A stretch of 64,000 bases of DNA from NCBI RefSeq assembly GCF_004919685.1, contig NZ_SMYZ01000038.1, positions 106,319 to 170,318 of the forward strand, written 5' to 3'. Made by a program: the position numbers and the translations under genes. The stretch comes from Mesorhizobium norvegicum. GTDB taxonomy: Bacteria > Pseudomonadota > Alphaproteobacteria > Rhizobiales > Rhizobiaceae. Of the stretch, positions 1 through 8,624 are shown in pieces. Numbering within the stretch: the stretch's first letter is position 1; each line of letters starts with the position of its first letter. Under the pieces are notes generated by a model. It searched no databases and was not told the origin of the DNA. It was given only the letters and a program-made list of their open reading frames with translations.

Positions 1-26
1 TCCTCGTCGATGCGGTCGATCAGGCG

Positions 27-1295
27 ATGCAGCTGTACGCATCAAAGAACCAAGGCAGCAGGAAACTTTTCGAGCGTGCACAAAAATCGATGCCGGGTGG
101 GAACACCCGGAGCGCGCTGCATTTCGATCCATTCCCCCTCTATGTCAGCGATAGCGCGGGTGCGTACATTCGCGACATCGATGATCACCGATACCTCGAT
201 GTTCTCGGGGAATTCACCGCCGGAATTTACGGTCATGCAGATAACCGCATTCAGAGGGCAGTGATTTCAGCCTCGGAACGCGGCGTATCCAATGGTGCTC
301 CAGGCGCGGCGGAGATCGAGCTCGCAGAACTCGTCTGTGCCCGGTTTCCAGGGATAGAAACTGTTCGGTTCTGCAATTCCGGAACAGAGGCAAATCTATA
401 CGCGCTAACCCTAGCAAGAATCGCAACTGGCCGTCGGAAGCTGCTGTGTTTTTCGGGCGCCTATCATGGCGGCGTCTTTGTCTTCGGCGGTGGCGGTAGC
501 ACAATGAATGTCCCGTTCGACTGGACCGTGTGCCGTTACAATGACGATAAAGGGGTCGCAGAAACGATCAATAGGTTGGGGTCGGATTTGGCGGCAATAA
601 TCATTGAGCCGATGATGAGCAATGGCGGCTGCATAGCGGCAAGGGCTGAGTTCCTGCGGATGCTCCGCGAGCGATGCACTGCCGTTGGAGCGCTGCTGAT
701 TTTCGACGAGGTGGTGACGTCCAGAATGGGCCCAGGTGGACTGCAGCAGATTCACGGAGTCCTCCCCGATATTACAACTCTGGGAAAGTACCTTGGCGCC
801 GGCTTTTCCTTCGGCGCTTTTGGTGGCCGTGCTCAAATAATGGATCTGATGAATCCCATGCGGTCCGACGCTCTTCCTCATGCCGGTACGTTCAACAATA
901 ACGTGTACTCGATGTCGGTCGGTGCGGTAGGCTTGAAGGACGTATTTACGACGGAGCAATCCCAGAGGCTTTTTGATGAAGGGGAAAAACTGCGAGACCG
1001 GCTAAACAAAACCGCCAAGGCTATATCGCCCGCGGTTCAATTCACTGGCTGTGGCTCCGTGATGAACATCCATTTCGTCCGCGGCGAGATCAGCTGCCCC
1101 GAGGACGTTGCACACGAATCGAAGGATCTCATGAAGCTGTTTCACTTCGATCTCCTCGATGCGGGTGTTTACGCGGCACGCAGGGGGCAAATCAATCTCA
1201 GCTTGCCAATGACGCAGCAAGACCACGATATGATAGTCACGGCGGTGGCCGGATTCCTGCAGCGGCGAAAGCCGCTGATTGACGCGACAATTTGA
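27..1295 (+). CDS. Class III aminotransferase, glutamate-1-semialdehyde aminomutase-like
   Basis: This is a PLP-dependent fold-type I enzyme of about 422 residues. It has the family entry motif with SMPGGNTRS near residue 22, the GTEANLYAL cofactor-phosphate region, the IFDEV aspartate motif and the PLP lysine in TLGKYLGAG. Such proteins transfer amino groups between oxo-acids or aldehydes and amino acids, or move an amino group within one molecule like HemL. Because it sits first in a catabolic cluster it is more likely a catabolic transaminase than the haem enzyme; this is inference. The reading frame stays open to the window edge, so the start at 27 is only the first visible ATG and the true start may lie upstream. 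A GntR regulator follows 28 bp later. Confidence 0.8.
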   Translation: MQLYASKNQGSRKLFERAQKSMPGGNTRSALHFDPFPLYVSDSAGAYIRDIDDHRYLDVLGEFTAGIYGHADNRIQRAVISASERGVSNGAPGAAEIELAELVCARFPGIETVRFCNSGTEANLYALTLARIATGRRKLLCFSGAYHGGVFVFGGGGSTMNVPFDWTVCRYNDDKGVAETINRLGSDLAAIIIEPMMSNGGCIAARAEFLRMLRERCTAVGALLIFDEVVTSRMGPGGLQQIHGVLPDITTLGKYLGAGFSFGAFGGRAQIMDLMNPMRSDALPHAGTFNNNVYSMSVGAVGLKDVFTTEQSQRLFDEGEKLRDRLNKTAKAISPAVQFTGCGSVMNIHFVRGEISCPEDVAHESKDLMKLFHFDLLDAGVYAARRGQINLSLPMTQQDHDMIVTAVAGFLQRRKPLIDATI

Positions 1296-1323
1296 AATCG
1301 ACAGCACCAATTCTGGGTAGGCC

Positions 1324-2013
1324 ATGACATTCGAACCGCAATTCAAGCATCGCAATCTTCCCGATCAGGTAGCGGAACATATCGTTGTTTTGCTGGCGAA
1401 TGGCGATTTGCAACCCGGACAGCGGTTGTTCGAGAAAGATATTTGTCAGCTCCTGGGCGTCAGTCGAATCCCGGTTCGCGAGGCCCTTCGAATTCTCCAG
1501 ACGCAGGGCGTTGTCACGACGGAACCCAATCGTGGGACCTTCATCACTGAGTTCGGATCGGATGAGACATCGGAGATGCTTGAGGTGCGCCTAAGCGTCG
1601 AGCGGATCGCACTTCGGCGCCTGCTGAAACAGGTTGCTGCCCGGCCTGAAATCATCAGCGAGCTGCAGGATTCGATCGACGAAATGCGTCGGGCGGCCAA
1701 GCTGTCCGACCAGCTTGCATACTGCCGCGCTGACCTGAGATTCCACAGCCGGATGGTGGAGCTTTCGCAAAGCCCGGTACTCAAGCCGATCTGGGATTCG
1801 CTCGCTCGTGGTGTCCTGGTTTTTCTCATGCAAGAGAGGAATGTCGCCTTCGACTACGAAGCATCGATCCGCGACCACGAACTGCTTGTCGAGATGATCC
1901 GCGACCGGAAGCGAGGCGCCCTTGATCAGGAGATCGAGCGCCACATCATGGGATATCTAAAACAGCATCGTGAAGTGCAGTCGGAAGCGCAGAAGGCGGC
2001 GAAGGCCCAATGA
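1324..2013 (+). CDS. GntR-family regulator, FadR/FCD subfamily
   Basis: The 229-residue protein has an N-terminal winged helix (about residues 8-72, with LPDQVAEHI, then CQLLGVSRIPVREALR and a wing ending NRGTFIT). An FCD ligand-binding domain of all-helical type follows (about 80-215). Such proteins usually repress nearby catabolic operons and are released by a pathway acid or sugar acid. The stop codon overlaps the ATG of the following aldo/keto reductase, so the two are co-translated. It is the only visible regulator of the 20-kb plus-strand cluster and is therefore the best candidate to control it. A GTATAC palindrome at 4126-4131 upstream of the transporter genes could be an operator. 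Confidence 0.9.
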   Translation: MTFEPQFKHRNLPDQVAEHIVVLLANGDLQPGQRLFEKDICQLLGVSRIPVREALRILQTQGVVTTEPNRGTFITEFGSDETSEMLEVRLSVERIALRRLLKQVAARPEIISELQDSIDEMRRAAKLSDQLAYCRADLRFHSRMVELSQSPVLKPIWDSLARGVLVFLMQERNVAFDYEASIRDHELLVEMIRDRKRGALDQEIERHIMGYLKQHREVQSEAQKAAKAQ

Positions 2014-3041
2014 CCGCTTCGTCGAGAAAGCTGGGACGCAGCGGCGTCTTGCTATCGCCCGTTGGTTTGGGTGGGGTTCCACTTGGCGAAATCTATGCCC
2101 GTGTAGACGAGACTGCTGCGCAGGAGACGATGTCGGCGGCATGGGACGCAGGCATCCGCTACTACGACACGTCGCCCTGGTATGGGCGCGGATTGAGCGA
2201 ACTGCGCTTCGGCACCCTGCTGCGGCAAAAGCCGCGCGGCGAATTCGTGCTGTCTACGAAAGTTGGTCGTACGTTTCACCGGCCGAGCGATCCGGCATCT
2301 TTCAAGGGCGAATTCTGGGCTGGCGGTCTGCCTTTCGAGCACCGGTTCGACTACACCTATGAAGGGATCATGCGTTCTTATGACCAGAGCCTGATGCGGC
2401 TGGGGCTGAACACGATCGATCTTCTGCTTATCCATGATCTTGACGTCGCCGAAATCGGATCCGAAGACCTCGTGAAACATCACTTCAGGGATTTGGAGCG
2501 ATCCGGATGGCGCGCCCTGGAAGCACTTCGCCGTTCGGGCGAGATTTCGGCCATTGGGGCTGGCGTCAACATCCTTGGCACAATCCCGGAATTTCTCCGA
2601 CGCTTCGACCTCAACTTTTTCCTGGTGGCGATGCCTTACACGCTCCTCGATCAGAATGTGCTCAACGAAGAATTTCCACTTTGCCGAGAGCGAGGTGTTG
2701 GGATCATCGTAGGCTCTCCTTACGCGTCCGGAATCCTAGCTACGGGCACGACGACCACCAATCCCTATTACAACTACCTGCCCGCAACCCCGGCTATTCT
2801 TGAAAAAACAAAGCGGATAGAGGCGGTCTGCCTCCGACACGACGTTCCACTCAAAGCAGCCGCATTCCAGTTCCCGCTCCGCCATCCAATTGTTGCCAGC
2901 GTCGTGTCGGGGGCCGGAACGCCGACCCAGGCAACAGAGAACGCGCGCTTGCTGGACGTCAGCATCCCGCAGGATTTCTGGCAAGAATTGATGTCTCTCG
3001 GCCTCTTGCACCCCGACAGTCCCCTAGCCAAGGCGGCGTAG
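2010..3041 (+). CDS. Aldo/keto reductase, aldose (D-threo-aldose/L-fucose) 1-dehydrogenase type
   Basis: The enzyme is an NAD(P)-dependent oxidoreductase of the AKR fold (343 residues). The catalytic tetrad is visible as DTSPWYG (Asp, Tyr), STKVG (Lys) and LIHDLD (His). The N-terminus SRKLGRSGVLLSPVGLGG and the long insert after the lysine match the subfamily of aldose 1-dehydrogenases and pyridoxal 4-dehydrogenase, which oxidise a hemiacetal to a lactone. In this cluster, with a nucleoside hydrolase and pentonate-processing enzymes, oxidation of a free pentose to its lactone is the attractive role (inference). The start overlaps the GntR stop as ATGA, and the next gene begins 4 bp after the stop. 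Confidence 0.85.
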   Translation: MTASSRKLGRSGVLLSPVGLGGVPLGEIYARVDETAAQETMSAAWDAGIRYYDTSPWYGRGLSELRFGTLLRQKPRGEFVLSTKVGRTFHRPSDPASFKGEFWAGGLPFEHRFDYTYEGIMRSYDQSLMRLGLNTIDLLLIHDLDVAEIGSEDLVKHHFRDLERSGWRALEALRRSGEISAIGAGVNILGTIPEFLRRFDLNFFLVAMPYTLLDQNVLNEEFPLCRERGVGIIVGSPYASGILATGTTTTNPYYNYLPATPAILEKTKRIEAVCLRHDVPLKAAAFQFPLRHPIVASVVSGAGTPTQATENARLLDVSIPQDFWQELMSLGLLHPDSPLAKAA

Positions 3042-3044
3042 GCG

Positions 3045-3935
3045 ATGGCCAGCGACACTCTAAGACCGCCCGCGCATGTCGCCTTTCTCGGCTTGGGCAA
3101 GATGGGCGTTCCGATGGCCAATGCGATCGCGAAGGCAGGGTTTCGCGTTTGCGCATGGACAAGATCCAATCGAAGACCGGGCGCCCTCGCAGCAGCTGTG
3201 GAATTCCTTGCTTCGCCGCTCGCAGCGGTCGAGGGTGCCACCGCCGTTGTTGCAATGCTTGCTGATGGCGCTGCCACGAATGACGTGCTTTTCGGTGCGG
3301 GCGTCGCCGACAGGCTGCGGCCGGGGACGATCATCGTTGACATGGGGACTTCCGGACCCGAACTGGCCAGCGAGCATCGCCAAAGGTTTGCGATGCGTGG
3401 CTGCGCTTATCTGGACGCTCCGGTTTCTGGCGGCGTTGCCGGGGCCCTGAACGCCTCTCTCACCATCTTTGCTGGAGGCGAGGCCCAAGACTTCGAACGG
3501 GTGAAGTCGATCCTGGAAGCAATGGGAACGCCGCATCGCCTTGGTCCGGTAGGTGCCGGGCAAACTGCAAAACTGGCCAACCAGATCATCGTGGCGGTTA
3601 CGATCGCGGCACTGGCCGAAGGATTGACGTTCGCCGAAACGCACGGCCTCGACGCCGCCAGTTTGCTCGCGGCGCTCAAGGGAGGTTTTGCCGACAGCGC
3701 AGTGTTGCGTCTGCACGGTCCGCGTATGGCTGCGCGCGATTTCTCGGCAGGCGGGACGATGCGACTCCATCTGAAGGATCTTCGTTTGGCCAAGGGCAGG
3801 TCCTCCGAGACGTTCTGTCATTTGTGGCATGCAAACAAGGCCCTCGACGTCTTCGAGGCTTTGGTTGCACAGGGCCTGGGCGAGACCGATCACAGCGGCT
3901 ATGTCCTGGCGTACGGGGCGCCCGGTCATCCGTGA
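3045..3935 (+). CDS. NAD(P)-dependent beta-hydroxyacid dehydrogenase, 3-hydroxyisobutyrate dehydrogenase family
   Basis: The 296-residue protein has a Rossmann domain starting FLGLGKMGVPMA (about residue 14). It carries the substrate motif DAPVSGGVAGA near residue 125 and the catalytic lysine in GQTAKLANQ near residue 180. A C-terminal all-alpha domain follows. Family members oxidise 3-hydroxyisobutyrate, tartronate semialdehyde or similar short hydroxy acids. It is tightly linked to the aldo/keto reductase (3 bp spacer) and is probably in the same transcript. The substrate cannot be read from sequence; a three- or four-carbon hydroxy acid is likely. Confidence 0.85.
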   Translation: MASDTLRPPAHVAFLGLGKMGVPMANAIAKAGFRVCAWTRSNRRPGALAAAVEFLASPLAAVEGATAVVAMLADGAATNDVLFGAGVADRLRPGTIIVDMGTSGPELASEHRQRFAMRGCAYLDAPVSGGVAGALNASLTIFAGGEAQDFERVKSILEAMGTPHRLGPVGAGQTAKLANQIIVAVTIAALAEGLTFAETHGLDAASLLAALKGGFADSAVLRLHGPRMAARDFSAGGTMRLHLKDLRLAKGRSSETFCHLWHANKALDVFEALVAQGLGETDHSGYVLAYGAPGHP

Positions 3936-4104
3936 CGATTACCTTAGCCAATCACGAGTTGGGCCGCGAATTGCGGCGGTTGCGCCCGAGCCTGCAGCAA
4001 ATCTGGCATTTGGCGGCGCCGATCATCGGCAGCTCATGATCACAGCCACATCCAGCGTTTTTCTGATCGACCTGTAGCGCATGCATGAGCGCCAATTACG
4101 ATCT

Positions 4105-4198
4105 ACCCTCTTGATTTGTTAGAAAGTATACATTATGACAAACACAGCGATGACGATCGCAGCAAAAAACGGCCAACAAAGAGACCGGGGAACAGATT
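4105..4198 (+). promoter_or_regulatory. Promoter/operator region before the nucleoside-transport operon
   Basis: The 263-bp spacer between the dehydrogenase stop and the first BMP gene is AT-richer than its surroundings. It holds a GTATAC palindrome at 4126-4131 inside a run resembling a -10 box, flanked by TTTGT (about 4115) and ACAAA (about 4139). FadR-type GntR proteins often bind short palindromes of this kind. No start site is known, so this is a suggestion only. Confidence 0.3.
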
Positions 4199-5203
4199 AT
4201 GAGAAGCAAGCTTTATGCACTGACGTGTGCTGCTGCGACGGCGCTCGGATCGACCATGACCTTCGCAGCCGACATCAAGCCGGCCCTCCTTTACGACCTT
4301 GGAGGCAAGTACGATCACTCTTTCAACGAAAGCGCGTTCAACGGCGCGGAGAAATTCAAGAAGGAGAAGGGCATTTCCTTCTCGGAATTCGAACCGAGCA
4401 ACGACGCCCAGCGCGAGCAAGCCTTGCGGACGTTTGCCCAACGAGGGGCTGATCCCATCGTTACGGTCGGCTTCACCTGGGCGCTGGCCCTGGAGAAGAT
4501 CGCTCCTCAATATCCAAAGACCCGTTTCGTCACCATCGACAACACCGTCGACCTACCGAACGTGAAATCCATCGAATTCCGCTACAACGAACTTGCGTTC
4601 CTTGTCGGAGCGCTGGCTGGCATCAAGACCAAGACTGGCACCGTCGGCTTTGTCGGCGGCATGGATATTCCGCTTATTCGTGACTACGAGTGCGGCTACG
4701 AGACCGGTGCCCGTCACACCAACCCCAAAGTCACTGTCTTGCAGAACATGACGGGCACCACCCCGTCAGCATGGACCGATCCGGCGCGCGGCCGCGAGTT
4801 GGCGCTGGGGCAGTTCGATCGAGGCGCCGACATCATTTTCGGGGCAGCGGGCGGTACCACGATGGGCATTCTGCAGGCGGCCGCCGACGCCAACAAGCTC
4901 GCGATCGGAGTCGACTCCAATCAAAACGGCATCCATCCCGGCCACGTGCTGACATCTGCGATGTCGGCGACGGACGTTGCTGTTTACACGGCATTCTCTG
5001 ATGCCGCCGACGGAACCTGGAAGGCTGGGGCCACAAGTCTCGGTGTCAAGGAGGGGGGTGTCAACTGGGTTATCGACGAGAACAATCGCCCGCTTCTGAC
5101 CGATGACGACATCGCGAAGGTTGACGCTGTCAAAGCTGACATCGCCAGCGGCAAGGTCAAGGTGCCCGAATACACCGAAACCAACTCGTGTCCTGCCGGC
5201 TGA
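4199..5203 (+). CDS. BMP-family ABC transporter substrate-binding protein (nucleoside type), copy 1
   Basis: This 334-residue periplasmic protein begins with a Sec signal peptide (about residues 1-23, cleaved near TFA-AD; no lipobox cysteine is seen). The mature part starts DIKPALLYDLGGKYDHSFNE and belongs to the Bmp/PnrA family that binds purine nucleosides. Typical motifs are GFVGGMDIP and the hinge sequence with GAAGGTTMGILQAA. A GGGGAA ribosome-binding site lies about 8 nt before the ATG. It is followed by a close paralogue, and the matching ATPase and permeases lie further downstream (8618-12290). Ligand choice is inferred from the neighbouring nucleoside hydrolase and adenosine deaminase. 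Confidence 0.9.
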   Translation: MRSKLYALTCAAATALGSTMTFAADIKPALLYDLGGKYDHSFNESAFNGAEKFKKEKGISFSEFEPSNDAQREQALRTFAQRGADPIVTVGFTWALALEKIAPQYPKTRFVTIDNTVDLPNVKSIEFRYNELAFLVGALAGIKTKTGTVGFVGGMDIPLIRDYECGYETGARHTNPKVTVLQNMTGTTPSAWTDPARGRELALGQFDRGADIIFGAAGGTTMGILQAAADANKLAIGVDSNQNGIHPGHVLTSAMSATDVAVYTAFSDAADGTWKAGATSLGVKEGGVNWVIDENNRPLLTDDDIAKVDAVKADIASGKVKVPEYTETNSCPAG

Positions 5204-5380
5204 AGCCCGTGGCATCCAGGAAAATGGGCCGTGTGCTGCGCGTTCCGTTTCGCGGCCCTGGTCACCTCTGAGCCCCGACCGCTGATCGTCGCCGTTCCGT
5301 CCACCGGGAACCGAACTGGCAGCCGTGAAATAGCGCCCACCAGGCAGTCATCGCCTGCCTGGTTCGATAGGAGAATAGAA

Positions 5381-6388
5381 ATGTTACGCCAGTTTTCTTC
5401 ATTCTTCTGCGCTGCCATCCTGGCGCTGGAGTTGACGTCCTCTTCCCTTGCCTCCGACATCAAGCCTGCTCTGCTCTACGATCTCGGCGGCAAGTTCGAT
5501 CGCTCCTTCAACGAGAACGCGTTCAACGGCGCTGAAAAATTCAAGAAGGAGAGGGGCGTACCCTTTCTGGAATTCGAACCGAACAATGATGCCCAGCGCG
5601 AACAGGCTTTGAGGACGTTCGCGCAAAGGGGCGCCGATCCCATCATAACCGTTGGCTTTCCGTGGGCCCTCACACTGGAAAAGATTGCTCCCCAGTATCC
5701 GAACACAAGATTTGTGCTCATCGACAGCAAGGTCAATCTTCCAAACGTCCAATCGATCGAGTTCGCATACAATGAAGGTGCTTTCATAGTTGGAGCACTC
5801 GCCGGGCTCAAGACCAAGACAGGATCCATCGGCTTTGTCGGCGGAATGGATATCCCAATCATCCGTAGCTTCGAATGTGGATACGAGACTGGTGCCCGGC
5901 ATACCCGTCCCGACATCAAGGTCATTGAGAACATGACCGGGACGACGCCGTCTGCCTGGGCGGATCCGGCCCGCGGCCGCGAACTCGCTCTCGGTCAATA
6001 CGATCGAGGCGCGGATATCGTTTTCGCGGCTGCCGGAGGCACCACGATGGGAGTTCTTCAGGCCGCGGCCGATGCCGACAAATTGGCGATCGGCGTCGGA
6101 ACGAACCAAAATGGCGTGCATCCAGGCCATGTCCTTACTTCGGCAACGGCTGGAATCGATGTTGCCGTTTACCGGACGCTGTCTGATGCATCGGACGGAA
6201 ATTGGAAGGCAGGAGTGCTGCGGCTCGGCGTCAAGGAAGGCGGCGTTGGCTGGTATCTCGATGAAAACAATCGTCCACTTCTGACTGATGATGACATCGC
6301 CAAGGTCAAGACAATCGAGGCCGACATCGCGAGCGGCAAGGTCAAGGTGCCCGAGTACATCGAGACCAACTCCTGCCCCAAAGAGTAA
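5381..6388 (+). CDS. BMP-family ABC transporter substrate-binding protein, copy 2
   Basis: This is a second BMP protein of 335 residues, about four fifths identical to the upstream copy by eye, so a tandem duplication is clear. The ATG at 5381 is chosen because it has a GGAG Shine-Dalgarno sequence (5370-5373) and gives a proper signal peptide (MLRQFSSFFCAAILALELTS). The longer frame from 5231 has none. Differences cluster in the signal peptide and in scattered positions such as GVGTNQNG versus GVDSNQNG, leaving room for different ligand preference. It shares the downstream ABC machinery with copy 1. Confidence 0.9.
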   Translation: MLRQFSSFFCAAILALELTSSSLASDIKPALLYDLGGKFDRSFNENAFNGAEKFKKERGVPFLEFEPNNDAQREQALRTFAQRGADPIITVGFPWALTLEKIAPQYPNTRFVLIDSKVNLPNVQSIEFAYNEGAFIVGALAGLKTKTGSIGFVGGMDIPIIRSFECGYETGARHTRPDIKVIENMTGTTPSAWADPARGRELALGQYDRGADIVFAAAGGTTMGVLQAAADADKLAIGVGTNQNGVHPGHVLTSATAGIDVAVYRTLSDASDGNWKAGVLRLGVKEGGVGWYLDENNRPLLTDDDIAKVKTIEADIASGKVKVPEYIETNSCPKE

Positions 6389-6407
6389 TGACGGGTTGAT
6401 AAGGCAG

Positions 6408-8624
6408 ATGCTGCAAATCGCCGGATATACGGATCAGTGGGTGGTTTCACCCGGGGAGAAGGTTGGTGTTCGGGTCTCGTCTCGCCATCCGTCGTTTTAC
6501 GCGCGGCTTGTCTGCCACCTCGGAGCGATTGAAACTTCCCAGCACTGGTCGTCGAAAACAGTTGAAATCAACGAAGCGCGAAGCGGGCCATATCCGGCTG
6601 TCGAGCGGCCGCTGAAACTCGGTTCTTTCTTCTCCAGCGATGTCACCCATCAGTTGAACGAAGCCGCGTTGGTTCTGGTCTTCGATCTTTTCCCAACTTG
6701 CTTCGGCACTGATGGCGGAACCGTTGTTACGATTGGTTTCGAGCAGTGGCACCTGAGTCTGCGTCATGATCCATCGGGCGTGCTTTTCGTAGCCGCCGGA
6801 AATCCGGACGCCCAAGAAATCAGGAAATTTGATGGCCTCAAACTTCATCTCCTGCGATGGCAGAGAATCGCTGTCCGGCTGGATCCCTCCAATGGAGTGC
6901 TTGATGCCTCCGTTGACGGCTCGTCAGCGCAATCCGAGACCGTTCGACTAGGCGGCGCTCCTCACAGCACTTTTCTAACAGGGTTTGCACTCGCCGGCCG
7001 GTCTACAGCCGATGGGATACGCGGCGACTTTGACGGCAAGATCGCGTCTCCCTCATTGTTCGGCACAGTGCGCACATTGGCGCAGGTCTTGGTATCTCCC
7101 GAAACATCGGAGCGCATCGCGCGTTGGAATTTCGGATCCTTCGAACAAGGACCATTCAGCGCGCCGGACGAATGGGGCAATTGTCAGCCAGGCCAATTTC
7201 TCAATAGCCCCACCCGCGCGGTTACCTCATCTTCCTGGGATGGGAGAAACAACGACTTCCGCGACTTCGGTTCGCAATATGATGCCGTCTGGTTTCACCG
7301 CGACGACCTTGGCGATGCCGGATGGCCCGTTGATTTTGAGCTAACTGTCCCAGCAAGTGCTGTGGGCGCCTGCTCGATCATCCTTTCCGCATTCAGGGAC
7401 GTCGACTGGACGGATCGTGCGAGCTTCGACGCGGTGCCTCTGTTTGTGCCGCCGTCATCAACCTCGAGTTCACGCGTCGCGCTGGTTTTGCCAACGTTCT
7501 CGTATCGAGCCTATACCAACAACACCTTTGCGGAAGAGGCCGATCCAAAGGTGTTTCAGCGAAAGAAGACGTCGGTTTCGAAGCCACTGTATGACTATGC
7601 AATCGATCACGGCCTGAAATCGCTCTACAGCCTCCACAGCGACGGATCCGGCGTGTGTCTGGCGTCACTGAAAAGGCCGCAGGTCACCACCAGGGCCGAC
7701 TTCGATTCCCAACTGCAAGGATTCCCGCATCAATTCTCCGCGGACCTTGCGATCGTTGGATGGCTTCACGACCTGAACATCGACTTCGACATCCTCACCG
7801 ACGAGATGTTGCATGACGGCGGACATTCGGTACTCGCCCCGTACGATGTGATTCTGACAGGTTCCCATCCCGAATACGCCAGCGCATCCCTGCTTGATGC
7901 CTATGAGGATTTTGCGGCGACAGGGGGGTCGATCATGTATCTGGGCGGTAACGGCTTTTACTGGTCGATCGGGCTGAATGCAGACGTGCCCGAGTTGATC
8001 GAGGTGCGCAGGGCGGAAGGCGGGCGAACCTGGTCAACAGGTCAAGGCGAACGGCGTCAGCAGCTTGACGGTCGTGAGGGGGGCATCTGGCGCGGGCTGG
8101 GCCGCGCGCCAAACAGGCTCTTCGGCATTGGCTACTGCGCACACGGTTTTTCAGGTGACGGAACCTACAAGGTCGAAACGTCACTGAAGCCGGAAAGTCT
8201 TCCCCGATATCTGGCGGCAGCATTCCGAAAGATCGGAGACCGCCCATTCGGCGTAGCCGGTCTAGAACTCGACCGATACGCTCCGGAACTAGGCTCTCGT
8301 GCCGACGCGATCGTTCTTGCGCGTGCTGAAAGCATGCCGCCCGGCTATGTGCCGACCGTCGAAGAGTTTGCCGACCTCGACGTCCTGATCGTTGATCCGA
8401 GGGCTGCACTGCATGCCATGGTCAGGGGAGACATGGTGCTTTTTCGGCATGACGGCGGCGGCCAGATTTTTTCCGTCGGCTCCATCCGCTGGACGAACGG
8501 TCTTCTCGATCCAAATGATGAAATGCAAGTTGCATCGGTGACCGAGGCCGCCTTGCGCGACCTGCTGGCCGATGCAGCGTTCAGACGTGGGATGGTTTCG
8601 GCCGAAGGGTGGGCAGCATGCTAA
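6408..8624 (+). CDS. N,N-dimethylformamidase beta-subunit-like protein
   Basis: The 738-residue protein starts MLQIAGYTDQW, like the large subunit of N,N-dimethylformamidase. It has an N-terminal region, a LamG/concanavalin-like beta-sandwich (about 80-210) and a large C-terminal domain. In that domain SHPEY (about residue 487) and GGNGFYW (about 513) correspond to the region that carries iron-binding residues in the characterised enzyme. Dimethylformamidase hydrolyses a formamide C-N bond; it also has a small subunit, which is not visible here. The ATG at 6408 lies 19 bp after the BMP gene; earlier starts would overlap that gene. Its placement between the binding proteins and the transporter ATPase suggests it acts on the imported compound, but the substrate is unknown. 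Confidence 0.75.
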   Translation: MLQIAGYTDQWVVSPGEKVGVRVSSRHPSFYARLVCHLGAIETSQHWSSKTVEINEARSGPYPAVERPLKLGSFFSSDVTHQLNEAALVLVFDLFPTCFGTDGGTVVTIGFEQWHLSLRHDPSGVLFVAAGNPDAQEIRKFDGLKLHLLRWQRIAVRLDPSNGVLDASVDGSSAQSETVRLGGAPHSTFLTGFALAGRSTADGIRGDFDGKIASPSLFGTVRTLAQVLVSPETSERIARWNFGSFEQGPFSAPDEWGNCQPGQFLNSPTRAVTSSSWDGRNNDFRDFGSQYDAVWFHRDDLGDAGWPVDFELTVPASAVGACSIILSAFRDVDWTDRASFDAVPLFVPPSSTSSSRVALVLPTFSYRAYTNNTFAEEADPKVFQRKKTSVSKPLYDYAIDHGLKSLYSLHSDGSGVCLASLKRPQVTTRADFDSQLQGFPHQFSADLAIVGWLHDLNIDFDILTDEMLHDGGHSVLAPYDVILTGSHPEYASASLLDAYEDFAATGGSIMYLGGNGFYWSIGLNADVPELIEVRRAEGGRTWSTGQGERRQQLDGREGGIWRGLGRAPNRLFGIGYCAHGFSGDGTYKVETSLKPESLPRYLAAAFRKIGDRPFGVAGLELDRYAPELGSRADAIVLARAESMPPGYVPTVEEFADLDVLIVDPRAALHAMVRGDMVLFRHDGGGQIFSVGSIRWTNGLLDPNDEMQVASVTEAALRDLLADAAFRRGMVSAEGWAAC

